From contig NZ_JCKI01000003.1 in assembly GCF_000708265.2 (NCBI RefSeq), forward strand, positions 372,001-436,000: a stretch of DNA of 64,000 nt, read 5' to 3'. Positions 44,993-53,516 of this stretch are shown here, piece by piece. The DNA comes from Pedobacter sp. R20-19 (lineage in GTDB: Bacteria > Bacteroidota > Bacteroidia > Sphingobacteriales > Sphingobacteriaceae). A model generated the notes under the pieces. The model worked only from the letters and a program-made list of their open reading frames with translations, had not been told where the DNA came from and made no database searches. Each line of letters starts with the position of its first letter. Positions within the stretch are counted from its first letter, which is position 1. The translations under genes and the position numbers were made by a program.

Positions 44993-45847
44993 ATGAAACT
45001 TAAATTCAAGAAAAACTGGTCTCTATTTGCTCTTTTATTTGTTACCGTAATTTCATCCTGTTCAAAGAACAATGTGGCAGATCCCAATCCAACTCCTGTA
45101 GCTGGTAAAAAAACATTGAAAACAGTTTCAAATGTAACCTTTGGAACTGTCATCACTGATGGAGATGGCAGAACATTGTATTTCTTTTCTCTGGATGCCA
45201 ATGGTAGTTCTGGTTGTACAGGTGGTTGCGAAACAGTCTGGCCGGTATTTTTAGCTGACGATTTAAGCAGTATGCCTGGCTTAAATGCACCAGATGTTTC
45301 TACCATTACCAGAGCAGACGGAAAAAAACAAACTACCTACAAAGGCTGGCCATTGTATTATTATGCTGGTGATGTGGCAGCTTTAGATATTAAAGGTGAT
45401 GCTTCCGGAGGCACCTGGTTTGTTGCCAAACCAGATTATTCGGTAATGCTGGCCAGCACACAGCTGGTTGGAAACGATGGAAAAAACTATCTCGAAAATT
45501 CTAAAGTTGGTGATGGTATTACGCAATACCTTACAGATGCGTCTGGCAGAACACTTTATGCTTTCGCACCAGATACTTATAATGTAAATACTTACACCAA
45601 AGCAGATTTGAGTAACAATAGCACTTGGCCAATTTATGAATCGGATGTTTTAAATGTACCTTCTGTCCTTTCAAAAAATGTTTTCATCCAGATTACGGCT
45701 GTAGGAAAAAAACAGTTAACCTATAAAGGGCATCCGCTATATTATTTCGGTCCTGATGCGAAGCGTGGCGATACGAAAGGCGTTAGCGTACCAAGTCCTG
45801 GTGTTTGGCCTATTCTAACAAAATCTACCATTGCCTTAAACCCATAA
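44993..45847 (+). CDS. Lipoprotein with two secreted-repeat (Lipoprotein_15) domains
   Basis: This 284-residue lipoprotein (VISSC) has two copies of the PF03640 repeat region. DGDGRTLYFFSLDANGSSGC, TYKGWPLYYYAGD and the later DASGRTLYAFAPDT and TYKGHPLYYFGPD show the duplicated pattern TLY-F ... YKG-PLYYF. Similar proteins bind no known cofactor but occur with electron-transfer genes. It is the first gene of a tight four-gene operon and precedes the cytochrome-like gene by two bases. Confidence 0.88.
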   Translation: MKLKFKKNWSLFALLFVTVISSCSKNNVADPNPTPVAGKKTLKTVSNVTFGTVITDGDGRTLYFFSLDANGSSGCTGGCETVWPVFLADDLSSMPGLNAPDVSTITRADGKKQTTYKGWPLYYYAGDVAALDIKGDASGGTWFVAKPDYSVMLASTQLVGNDGKNYLENSKVGDGITQYLTDASGRTLYAFAPDTYNVNTYTKADLSNNSTWPIYESDVLNVPSVLSKNVFIQITAVGKKQLTYKGHPLYYFGPDAKRGDTKGVSVPSPGVWPILTKSTIALNP

Positions 45848-45849
45848 CT

Positions 45850-46218
45850 ATGAAAAAAAATCAAAAATTCATTTACGTTGCTCTGGTCATCGTATACATT
45901 CTATTGAGCAATAGCTGCTCTAAAAGACAGGCAGACGAAATTGTTCCGCAAACCACCAATCCAGGAGGTGGAACATCAACGGTAACTTATACCAATTTTA
46001 CGCAGGCGCTTATTCAAACCAAATGTGCTGGATGCCATGGTGCAGGAAGATCTGCTGCATCTATATGGACCTTTAATGGCTTAGCATCAATTACCAGTAA
46101 TGAAACGCGAATTAGACGGGTGGTACTGGAAACCAAATCCATGCCCATTGGAGGTTCATTAACAGCCGCTGAACTGGCTTCATTAAAAGAATGGTTTGAT
46201 AACAAAATGCCCAATTAA
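45850..46218 (+). CDS. Small c-type cytochrome-like lipoprotein
   Basis: From ATG 45850 the protein has 122 residues, a lipoprotein signal (YILLSNSC) and one haem-c site, CAGCH, at about 58-62 in LIQTKCAGCHGAGRSA. A conserved methionine in KSMPIGGSLTAAELASLKEW is the probable second axial ligand. A longer frame from 45805 would overlap the upstream gene. Exported haem proteins of this kind pass electrons at the outer face of the cell. It lies two bases after the Lipoprotein_15 gene and two before the YceI gene. Confidence 0.85.
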   Translation: MKKNQKFIYVALVIVYILLSNSCSKRQADEIVPQTTNPGGGTSTVTYTNFTQALIQTKCAGCHGAGRSAASIWTFNGLASITSNETRIRRVVLETKSMPIGGSLTAAELASLKEWFDNKMPN

Positions 46219-46220
46219 CT

Positions 46221-46763
46221 ATGAAAAAATTACTATTCTTAGCAGTAATGGGGCTTTTTTGCCTCCCTGCTTTTTCGCAAATCCTCAGTACCAATAAGGC
46301 TCAGGTATCATTTTATTCTAAAACACCCTTAGAAGATATTGAGGCTAAAAGTATTACAGGAAATTCTGTCATCGATGTAAAAACGGGAAAAATTATTTTC
46401 AGGGTAAATAACCGTTCGTTTGAATTTCCTAAAAAACTGATGCAGGAACATTTTAATGAAAACTACATGGAGTCTGATAAATATCCTACTTCTGAGTTTA
46501 AAGGAACGTTATCTGCTCCTATTAATCTGGCAAAAGATGGCCTTATAAAAATGGATGTAGATGGAATGCTTACCGTTCATGGTGTAACTAAACCATGTAA
46601 AGCAAAAGTAGATATCCTTGTTTCAAAAGGAACAGTATCTGCAACCTCAACTTTCAAAATTAAGATAGCTGATCATAAAATTGATATTCCAACAATCGTG
46701 TTCAAAAAAATTGCAGAGGAAATTGAGGTACGTATTCAGGCCACTTATTTAGAAAAGAAATAA
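46221..46763 (+). CDS. YceI-like periplasmic lipid-binding protein
   Basis: This 180-residue secreted protein has a YceI lipocalin-like beta barrel: VSFYSKTPLEDIEAKS, VIDVKTGKIIFRVNNRSFEF, DKYPTSEFKGTL and DGMLTVHGVTKPCKAKVDIL. The family binds polyisoprenoid quinones or lipids. It has a signal peptide (1-19). The stop overlaps the next start codon by one base (46763), so translation is coupled. In an operon with a cytochrome it may handle a quinone. Confidence 0.9.
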   Translation: MKKLLFLAVMGLFCLPAFSQILSTNKAQVSFYSKTPLEDIEAKSITGNSVIDVKTGKIIFRVNNRSFEFPKKLMQEHFNENYMESDKYPTSEFKGTLSAPINLAKDGLIKMDVDGMLTVHGVTKPCKAKVDILVSKGTVSATSTFKIKIADHKIDIPTIVFKKIAEEIEVRIQATYLEKK

Positions 46764-47740
46764 TGAAAAAAAACACAAACAAACTTAGACTCTGTATATC
46801 ACTTCTGGCCATTATGATCTCATTTAATGGATATGGGCAGGATGCCTTGGAAAAGGCAATGGCTACTTCTGGTGGAAAAAGTGAAAAGGTGATTGCAACT
46901 TTTAAAGCCACTAAACTAATCAACGGCCATACCAATGAAACACTTTACAAACATGAACTCGATTTCAAAGTAGATCACCGTTTTGGTGATATTGCCGGAA
47001 GCAATGGCGGAATCAAAAAGTTTTTCGGGCTTGACAATTCAACTGATGTGCGAATTGGTTTTGAATATGGTGTAACCGATAAGTTAACCATCGGACTTGC
47101 CCGTGCAAAAGGTGCTACTGCTGTGCAACAGCTATATGAAGGAAGCCTTAAATATCGCTTACTGGAACAAACCGTTGACGATAAAGTACCGCTAGCAGTA
47201 ACCCTTTTCGGGAGTAATACCATAGCCGCCGTAGAAGCCAATAAAGATGATCCTACTGCGGCCACTTCATACCGGAATTTTAGGGAACGAATGAATTGGG
47301 TAGCACAAATTATCCTGGCGAGGAAATTCAGTTCCAATTTGTCATTTAGTTTAACGCCAAGTTATGTACACCGAAATCTCACGACATTCAGAGACCCGAA
47401 CGACTTATTTGCGATTGGTGCAGGCGGAAGATTGAAGTTCACGAAGCGTATGGCATTGGTAGTAGATTATTTTCTACCATTCCGAAATAAAGCCGATAAA
47501 GAATATGTAGAGGCACAAAGGGCCACAAAATTCTATAATCCACTTGGTGTTGGTTTAGAAATGGAAACTGGTGGCCACGTATTCCATATTAATTTCACCA
47601 ACGCAACGGCGATTCAGGAAATGCAATTCATTCCTGAAACTACAAGTTCATGGCTAAAAGGACAATACCGTTGGGGCTTTAGCATCTCCAGAAGATTTTC
47701 TTTTGACCGTAAAAAAGCAAAATCCGAAGGAAAGGAATAA
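46763..47740 (+). CDS. DUF5777 outer membrane beta-barrel protein
   Basis: This 325-residue barrel of the DUF5777 family has a signal peptide (1-25), then KATKLINGHTNETLYKHELD and FKVDHRFGDIAGSNGGIKKF, the family's start. DVRIGFEYGVTDKLTIGLAR is followed by many alternating strands and the end WGFSISRRFSF. It is the last gene of the Lipoprotein_15/cytochrome/YceI operon. YceI and DUF5777 genes often occur together in Bacteroidota. Its role is unknown. A terminator follows at 47801. Confidence 0.9.
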   Translation: MKKNTNKLRLCISLLAIMISFNGYGQDALEKAMATSGGKSEKVIATFKATKLINGHTNETLYKHELDFKVDHRFGDIAGSNGGIKKFFGLDNSTDVRIGFEYGVTDKLTIGLARAKGATAVQQLYEGSLKYRLLEQTVDDKVPLAVTLFGSNTIAAVEANKDDPTAATSYRNFRERMNWVAQIILARKFSSNLSFSLTPSYVHRNLTTFRDPNDLFAIGAGGRLKFTKRMALVVDYFLPFRNKADKEYVEAQRATKFYNPLGVGLEMETGGHVFHINFTNATAIQEMQFIPETTSSWLKGQYRWGFSISRRFSFDRKKAKSEGKE

Positions 47741-47800
47741 GGAGTAATCATGTTAACATCAATAAATTACTATTTGCATAAAGTGATGTGATTTATTTTA

Positions 47801-47827
47801 AAACCCGATTCTTATCGAATCGGGTTT
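47801..47827 (+). terminator. Terminator of the DUF5777 operon
   Basis: AAACCCGATTC and GAATCGGGTTT pair perfectly around TTATC, 60 bases after the stop codon. Confidence 0.8.
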
Positions 47828-47970
47828 ATTGCATTTTACCGATCTGATAAATTGATTTTTATTAATTTAAAATAATATAAAATTTATCAAACAATATCCA
47901 ATTATAGTGGTTCTTATACTACATCTACCTAAAAAATTGATCGTATACTTTGGTTAGTTGACCGATTAAA

Positions 47971-48004
47971 AATAAGGCTGCCCCCTGAACCGGGCAGCCT
48001 TATT
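47971..48004. terminator. Second, orphan terminator-like hairpin
   Basis: AATAAGGCTGCCC and GGGCAGCCTTATT form a 13-base perfect stem. No gene lies directly before it on either strand. Confidence 0.6.
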
Positions 48005-48111
48005 CATTTTTCAAATTATCACTGTCAGGATTTCCTATTTTCTATTTTTAGGAATACTTTTTTAAACTAATGATCGTTTTGGATGTGAGAATTTCAATTA
48101 ACTATAATTAC

Positions 48112-48468
48112 ATGCAAATACATAGGGGAAAATTGCTTAAATCGATTATTCATAAAAGCAATATATCAATCTTTGAATTATCTAAAACACTTTCGTACTC
48201 TATAGATGCCATTCATCATCATATCGAAATGGAGATGCTTGATTTTAAGCTCCTTTCTGCTTATGGTGAAGTTTTAAAATATGATTTCTCTGTTGATTTT
48301 CCTGAAATGGCATTAAACACAACCACAAAAGAAATAACTCATGCTGAAGCGATGAATTATGATGAACTTTTAAAAGACCGCGATCATTGGAAGCTTAAAT
48401 ACATAGAGCTTCTTGAAAAACATAATGAACTGTTAATTCGCAGGCTTAATTTTTCTTCATCAAATTAG
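48112..48468 (+). CDS. Small HTH-like protein, unknown
   Basis: From the ATG at 48112 the protein has 118 residues. The part at about 8-55 (LLKSIIHKSNISIFELSKTL, then LLSAYGEVLKYDF) recalls an XRE-type helix-turn-helix. An acidic, coiled-coil-like tail follows (EAMNYDELLKDRDHWKLKYI). The frame extends 14 codons upstream to 48070, but those are strand-like and less convincing. It stands alone with its own terminator-bounded promoter region. DNA binding is likely but not shown. Confidence 0.6.
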   Translation: MQIHRGKLLKSIIHKSNISIFELSKTLSYSIDAIHHHIEMEMLDFKLLSAYGEVLKYDFSVDFPEMALNTTTKEITHAEAMNYDELLKDRDHWKLKYIELLEKHNELLIRRLNFSSSN

Positions 48469-48532
48469 CAAAGATTAATATTTCTGGTCTAATACTAAAT
48501 TATTTACATCAGGGTTCCCAGGTGATCCATTT

Positions 48533-51500
48533 CTATAATTTCATCTCCTCTTTTAATCCACCTGTTGTGGTAAACATTTTTTCTATTTCTGCATGAAATT
48601 TTTGATCACTTACCAGATAAATTTCCTTTAAGAAATCAATAGAGATTGGTTTAGGATTGGGATATTTATTTTTAGCCATAAAATTTCTAAGGGCAAGGTT
48701 TACCTTTTCTTCTCCAATTAATTCGCTTAACTTGTACATCACTACCGCACCTTTGGAATAAGAAATATGAATATCTTCGTTTTTAACTTTACATAAGGGC
48801 TCTTCGGTAGTGTAGCCCCTTTCATCCAGATAAATGCCTAAATGCATGATTATCTTTTCGAGCAGTTTTGCTTTACCATACATCTTTTTAAGCAACATCA
48901 ATTCGGTATACATTGCCAGCGTTTCTGTAAGCATGGCCGCACCAGCTCTTTCATCAGGAGAGATCTGAGTATTGCCCCACCACATATGCGATAATTCATG
49001 CCCGGCCAATTCATTAATCACATCCTGCTGCCTATCACCTTTAATATTAGAATGAAATAGCATATCTTCTGTCATAAAAATAGTTTCCGGATAGGCCGTT
49101 GCCGCAAAACCTTTGGTAAAACTGGAAACTTCGGCGAAACGAATCGTTTTAAATGGATACGAACCAAAGTTTGTTTCGCAATAATCCAATGTTATTTCTG
49201 CATTTTTAAGTAAATGCGCTACATTTTCAACATGAGTTGGATGATAATAAATTTCAAAGTTTCTCCCTTTATAATACACTTTTTTTAACGCATACCTTGC
49301 AGCAGAAATGGCAAAGCGAAAGGGTATTGGTGAACTGGTTTGGTATTGAAAGTAATTTCGATTGGCATTTTTCCATTGCCTGGTTAATTCACCAACACCA
49401 ATAGCGGTTTGGTTCATTGGTGTAGAAATCACCATATTTAGGTTGATGAAATCATCATTAGGGACCTTTGGCGAATTGAATGCCTTTAAAGCAGTAATAT
49501 GACCTAATCCAAATTGCTTCCGGCGGTTTTCATCTGTTATTTCATTACCAGATAGATAACCAAATTGTGGATAATACCTGCTGATGCGCATAAAAGATCC
49601 ATTTTCTACAATGGCATTAAATGATTGGTGTCCGTTCACGGCCTTCCATGAATAGCTGATGTTAAACTCAAACCGGGCTTCCTGATTGGGTAACAATGCT
49701 TTTTGTAATTGAATCAACTGGTATGGCTTCTTCATCCGGATCTTTTCAGAACCGTTTATAAAAACAGCATGATGAATATCCATTTCATTGTCCATGTTAA
49801 CCAGTAAGCTATGGATTTGCTGTTTTGTTTTATTCACCAGCTTATAAGTGCCAATAATGTGATAAGCATTTTGTTCCGGAAATAAATCTACCCTTGTAGT
49901 GATAGCAGTAATGGTTGGTTGTGGCAGGTGCTGATATTTCCTATAAGCACTTTCGTAATTGGCTTTTGCCAATAAATCTGCATCTCCATTTTTAGGCTGA
50001 TAGCCTTTCATTAAAATACTTCCTGGACCATACATCAGGCTTACAGACAGCAGCAAAACTACCATTACCGGCCATTTTAATAACCTTCTTTTTGGCAGGT
50101 TAAATATAATCAGCAGAAAAATCACTACCCCCAGGCCTAAGCCTAATCTTTCTGCATAAACAACAGTATATGAACCAAAGCCATTCATATCGCTGAAATC
50201 TCCCTGAAAGGGTTGTAAAAATTTCAACAGTGGGTAACTGAAAACCTTTTTACCTATGGAGGTGGCCATGATTAAGGCAAACAATGCTGTTAAAGCAAGT
50301 CCGAGGTATTTTTGCCTGATCAACTTTTGAATCAATAAAATCAGAATCCCCAGCAATACCAATGGAAAACTATTAAAGAGGAGCACATGTGCATAAACCC
50401 ACCATTCTATAAATGGATAATGATAAAGCAACTGAAAAAGAATACCTTCTAATATGATTAGCCCGCTCAACAAAAAAATTAAGGTAGCGAGCGAAAGGCA
50501 TTGGGCAAAAAAACGGGTTTTAACATTTGCTGCAGCATCTTCAATCAAATTAAAGTTCGCATTTTTACTCCTCCAGTAAATTTCGTGCCCATAATATAAT
50601 ATGGCAATCATACATAACAAATGAAAATTCTGTATAATCGTACTCACCATTAAACCCGAACTGGCGTACTGTTGCGGTATTCTAATGCCTTTTTCTATCT
50701 CCCCATACATTTCCATCCCTACATAAAATAATAAGGCCATTGCGGTAATGATAAATGGTACACTTTTAAAAATATAGACCAGATCCATCTTGTAAAATGA
50801 AAGCAATGCTTTTAATTGCGCCTTAAAATTATGCTTAGTTCCTACTGTTTTGTAAAGAATAGAGCCACTATTTTTCTGAACCACAGCTTCAGGGGCTATA
50901 GCTTTGTATTTCATGCTTTTGATCAGTGAAAAATTTCTCACCGAAAATAAGATCAAGCCGGCTGAGAGCAATAATATGATAGATCTGTTCAATAAAAACA
51001 TGCCAGTTAAAGCGACCATTTCTGTATTTCTTTGTACTACCGACCAGTGTGTGGTTTGATAAAAAAATGCTGAGAACCCAAATGGGTCTAATATAGCGGA
51101 TATGAACTGCGCCTGATCTGATTGCGGCATGCTTTGCGCCATTAAGGGTGAGCCGGAATAAATTAAGGCTACCATATAAAAGATATACAATAGCAAACCA
51201 CTTACATACACCAATAATTTATTACGGGTGCTCCAGGCCACAAAACTAAGTACCGCAGTGGTGAACAAGGTATTAACAAAGGTAAAAATCATCAGTGGAT
51301 ACAGGTACCAAATCCATACAAAACCGGTACGTTTTGCAGAAGATGCTCCGAATGCATATCCCGTAAAAAAGCTGATCATCAACAGGAGTATACATAAAAA
51401 ACTCATGAACAGCAGTGATGCATATCTTCCTGAAAAAAACTGAATTTTCCGAATAGGTGTACTAAAAAGTAAGGGTTCAAAATTAGAATCAGCTTCTCTG

Positions 51501-51730
51501 AAAAGTAATTGCGATGCGAACAGGGTGCTAAAGAAAATCGTAAGTAAACTAACCAGATTGGTGATAAAACTAATTTGATAAGGTGAATTTGCATAGATAT
51601 CTTCACCAACAGAAAACAGGGCATTCCCTCCTCCTACAAAACCAAGTACTATAATTAACAGCAAGACAGCATAAAAGCCAGGTCTCTTAAAATAACTGCG
51701 GACATCAAAAAGAAATATGGCACTCATCAT
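48533..51730 (-). CDS. ABC transporter permease fused to M1-type aminopeptidase
   Basis: The 1065 residues comprise an ABC-2-type permease with about 12 membrane helices (1-590) and a C-terminal M1 gluzincin domain. The zinc motif HELSHMWWG is at 911-919 and ETLAMY supplies the third ligand (E936). The spacing of 20 residues differs from the usual 18. The peptidase should face outward. This fusion is known in Bacteroidota, always with an ATPase gene. Here the ATPase gene ends four bases into it. A role in peptide export or envelope processing is probable. Confidence 0.92.
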   Translation of the reverse strand: MMSAIFLFDVRSYFKRPGFYAVLLLIIVLGFVGGGNALFSVGEDIYANSPYQISFITNLVSLLTIFFSTLFASQLLFREADSNFEPLLFSTPIRKIQFFSGRYASLLFMSFLCILLLMISFFTGYAFGASSAKRTGFVWIWYLYPLMIFTFVNTLFTTAVLSFVAWSTRNKLLVYVSGLLLYIFYMVALIYSGSPLMAQSMPQSDQAQFISAILDPFGFSAFFYQTTHWSVVQRNTEMVALTGMFLLNRSIILLLSAGLILFSVRNFSLIKSMKYKAIAPEAVVQKNSGSILYKTVGTKHNFKAQLKALLSFYKMDLVYIFKSVPFIITAMALLFYVGMEMYGEIEKGIRIPQQYASSGLMVSTIIQNFHLLCMIAILYYGHEIYWRSKNANFNLIEDAAANVKTRFFAQCLSLATLIFLLSGLIILEGILFQLLYHYPFIEWWVYAHVLLFNSFPLVLLGILILLIQKLIRQKYLGLALTALFALIMATSIGKKVFSYPLLKFLQPFQGDFSDMNGFGSYTVVYAERLGLGLGVVIFLLIIFNLPKRRLLKWPVMVVLLLSVSLMYGPGSILMKGYQPKNGDADLLAKANYESAYRKYQHLPQPTITAITTRVDLFPEQNAYHIIGTYKLVNKTKQQIHSLLVNMDNEMDIHHAVFINGSEKIRMKKPYQLIQLQKALLPNQEARFEFNISYSWKAVNGHQSFNAIVENGSFMRISRYYPQFGYLSGNEITDENRRKQFGLGHITALKAFNSPKVPNDDFINLNMVISTPMNQTAIGVGELTRQWKNANRNYFQYQTSSPIPFRFAISAARYALKKVYYKGRNFEIYYHPTHVENVAHLLKNAEITLDYCETNFGSYPFKTIRFAEVSSFTKGFAATAYPETIFMTEDMLFHSNIKGDRQQDVINELAGHELSHMWWGNTQISPDERAGAAMLTETLAMYTELMLLKKMYGKAKLLEKIIMHLGIYLDERGYTTEEPLCKVKNEDIHISYSKGAVVMYKLSELIGEEKVNLALRNFMAKNKYPNPKPISIDFLKEIYLVSDQKFHAEIEKMFTTTGGLKEEMKL

Positions 51731-52605
51731 TTGGTATTTAAAGGTTTAAGGGCAGAAAAATAAACATCTTCCAAAGTGGGATGAACTGGTTTGAATGATT
51801 CAATCTGGTAATCTGATAAGAGGTGAATATTCATCTTGCCAGAAATAAACTGAGAAGAGATGACATGATAATCATTTTGGTACTGTTCTATTTCCGTAAT
51901 CATAATTTGCTTTTGCCATATTCTACCATCCAGCAACCGGATGAGCTCATTCGGATTTCCGTAAGTGCGTATGGTGCCTTGATTCATGATGGCCATCTTA
52001 GTACATAAATTCCGTACATCCTCCACCAGGTGTGTAGAAAGGATAATAATCACTTCCTCACTAATACCGCTTAGTAAAGTATTAAAGCGATTTCGCTCTT
52101 CAGGATCAAGGCCAGCGGTAGGTTCATCTACTATGATGATTTGCGGATTGCCGAGAAGGGCTTGTGCCACGCCAAACCTTTGCCGCATACCGCCAGAAAA
52201 TGTATGCACTTCTTTATTTCGGTGTTGAAATAGATTAACCTTATCCAGCAAAGCCAGAATCTGTTCTTTTCTTTCAGCAGTATTTATTACTCCCTTTAAA
52301 ACTGCCATGTGTGAAAGCAAATCATAAGCTGATATTTTAGGATAGACACCAAAATCTTGTGGTAAAAACCCCAGGTGTTTTTGGATAGCACCCGGATCTG
52401 CCAACACATCTACGCCATTAAAAGTTAACTCCCCGCTGTCTGCTGTTTGTAAGCCCACAATTGTTTTCATTAAAGATGATTTTCCTGCACCATTGGGGCC
52501 TAATAACCCGAACATACCATCACCTATTTCCAGTGAAATGTTATTAATGGCTACCACACCATTGGCATATGTTTTACGAAGATTTTTAATTGATAAGTGA
52601 TTCAT
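51727..52605 (-). CDS. ABC transporter ATP-binding protein
   Basis: This 292-residue ATPase has Walker A GLLGPNGAGKSS (about 33-44), the signature HTFSGGMRQRFG, Walker B QIIIVDEPTAGLDP and the switch histidine in VIIILSTHLVEDV. The C-terminal tail (about 220-292) is extended. The gene overlaps the permease/peptidase gene by four bases, so the two proteins form one transporter. Confidence 0.95.
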   Translation of the reverse strand: MNHLSIKNLRKTYANGVVAINNISLEIGDGMFGLLGPNGAGKSSLMKTIVGLQTADSGELTFNGVDVLADPGAIQKHLGFLPQDFGVYPKISAYDLLSHMAVLKGVINTAERKEQILALLDKVNLFQHRNKEVHTFSGGMRQRFGVAQALLGNPQIIIVDEPTAGLDPEERNRFNTLLSGISEEVIIILSTHLVEDVRNLCTKMAIMNQGTIRTYGNPNELIRLLDGRIWQKQIMITEIEQYQNDYHVISSQFISGKMNIHLLSDYQIESFKPVHPTLEDVYFSALKPLNTK

Positions 52606-52682
52606 AATGATTAATTTATAGGCAATAGTCTTCCATTACAATTTAGATTGCATTTTTTTTTGATCAAAAAATATTGAGATAA

Positions 52683-52889
52683 TTATTCTTCTACATACTC
52701 CAGAATATCTCCGGGCTGGCAGTTTAAGATTTTGCAAATGGCTTCCAGCGTGTCAAACCTTACCCCTTTTGCCTTGCCAGTTTTAAGTATGGATAAATTG
52801 GCTGGGGTAATTCCTAACCGGTCTGCTAATTCTTTACTTTGCATTTTACGTTTGGCCAGCATCACATCTACATTTACTACAATTGGCAT
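52683..52889 (-). CDS. Small XRE-family (Cro-like) transcriptional regulator
   Basis: This 68-residue HTH_26/XRE protein has VMLAKRKMQSKELADRLGIT, PANLSILKTGKAKGVRFDTL and EAICKILNCQPGDILEYVEE. It is a pure DNA-binding domain. It lies two bases after a DUF2975 membrane protein gene, a widespread pair, and the shared promoter carries two palindromes that fit a dimeric HTH, so autorepression is likely. Confidence 0.95.
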   Translation of the reverse strand: MPIVVNVDVMLAKRKMQSKELADRLGITPANLSILKTGKAKGVRFDTLEAICKILNCQPGDILEYVEE

Positions 52890-52891
52890 AA

Positions 52892-53407
52892 TTAAATAAT
52901 TAAGTCCTGGTCATTCTGTAAATTCACACCCTGCTCAAATATAGCAGCAATAAAAAGGGCAAATATGCCCATGATGCAGTGAGCCGTAATCATGGCTACA
53001 TAAGGGTAATCTTCAATAGAATAAATACCTAAGATTAGGAATACCAATGGAAAAAGAAGAAGGTTAATCAGGTAGAACCATTGGAGATGGCGGATGCCCT
53101 GTATGGTAAATATCTTTTGAGGCCTGAAGGATTTAAATACATTACTGAGCAGAGCAAAAAACACGCCGTACAGAAAAATAAGCAAAACCATTTCTGCGAT
53201 GTAGCCAGCGGTATATTCAGCACCCAGTAAAAAATGTTCGGAAGTAAAGGGATAGCAAATAGCAAAGCGGTTATCCGGCAAGTGCTGTAGGGTGGGCAGA
53301 TTGAATGCCACGCAAAGGATGATATACAAGGCGGTTAAAAAGTATCCGGCAGCAATTAACCTGGTGAGGTAAAAGGCAACGGTAGAAATATGGCGAACTA
53401 ACTTCAT
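52892..53407 (-). CDS. DUF2975 membrane protein
   Basis: This 171-residue protein has four membrane helices (about 11-33, 65-86, 108-127, 135-156) and the family features YFLTALYIILCVAFNLP, LLIFLYGVFFALLSNVFKSF and FTIQGIRHLQWFYLINLLLF. The family is unassigned but is nearly always next to a small Cro-like regulator, as here with a two-base gap. It may sense the membrane and control that regulator. Confidence 0.92.
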   Translation of the reverse strand: MKLVRHISTVAFYLTRLIAAGYFLTALYIILCVAFNLPTLQHLPDNRFAICYPFTSEHFLLGAEYTAGYIAEMVLLIFLYGVFFALLSNVFKSFRPQKIFTIQGIRHLQWFYLINLLLFPLVFLILGIYSIEDYPYVAMITAHCIMGIFALFIAAIFEQGVNLQNDQDLII

Positions 53408-53431
53408 ATAGCTAAAATATTAATTGTTCAA

Positions 53432-53472
53432 CAAAAATAATAATTAATTATCGTAAAACAATAATTAATTAT
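53432..53472 (-). promoter_or_regulatory. Promoter of the DUF2975/HTH pair with two operator-like palindromes
   Basis: On the minus strand TTG (53459-53461) is separated by 19 bases from TATTTTTG (53432-53439), a canonical Bacteroidota promoter. The perfect palindrome ataattaattat is present at 53440-53451, within the spacer, and at 53461-53472, on the upstream box. They are 21 bases (two turns) apart. Binding there would block RNA polymerase. Confidence 0.65.
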
Positions 53473-53516
53473 TAAAAATGAAACATATTAAGTTAGCTAT
53501 TTCTTCTATAGGCTAA

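Larger units (their letters stand above)
47741..48111. other. Intergenic stretch with two strong hairpins
   Basis: Contains the operon terminator (47801-47827) and a second terminator-like hairpin (47971-48004). About 140 AT-rich bases without a gene separate them, which could hold a small RNA or simply a lost gene. Confidence 0.5.

Noticed and set aside
44944..45306. Open frame of 120 codons on the minus strand
   Set aside because: It is opposite the signal peptide and first repeat of the Lipoprotein_15 gene and has no features of its own.
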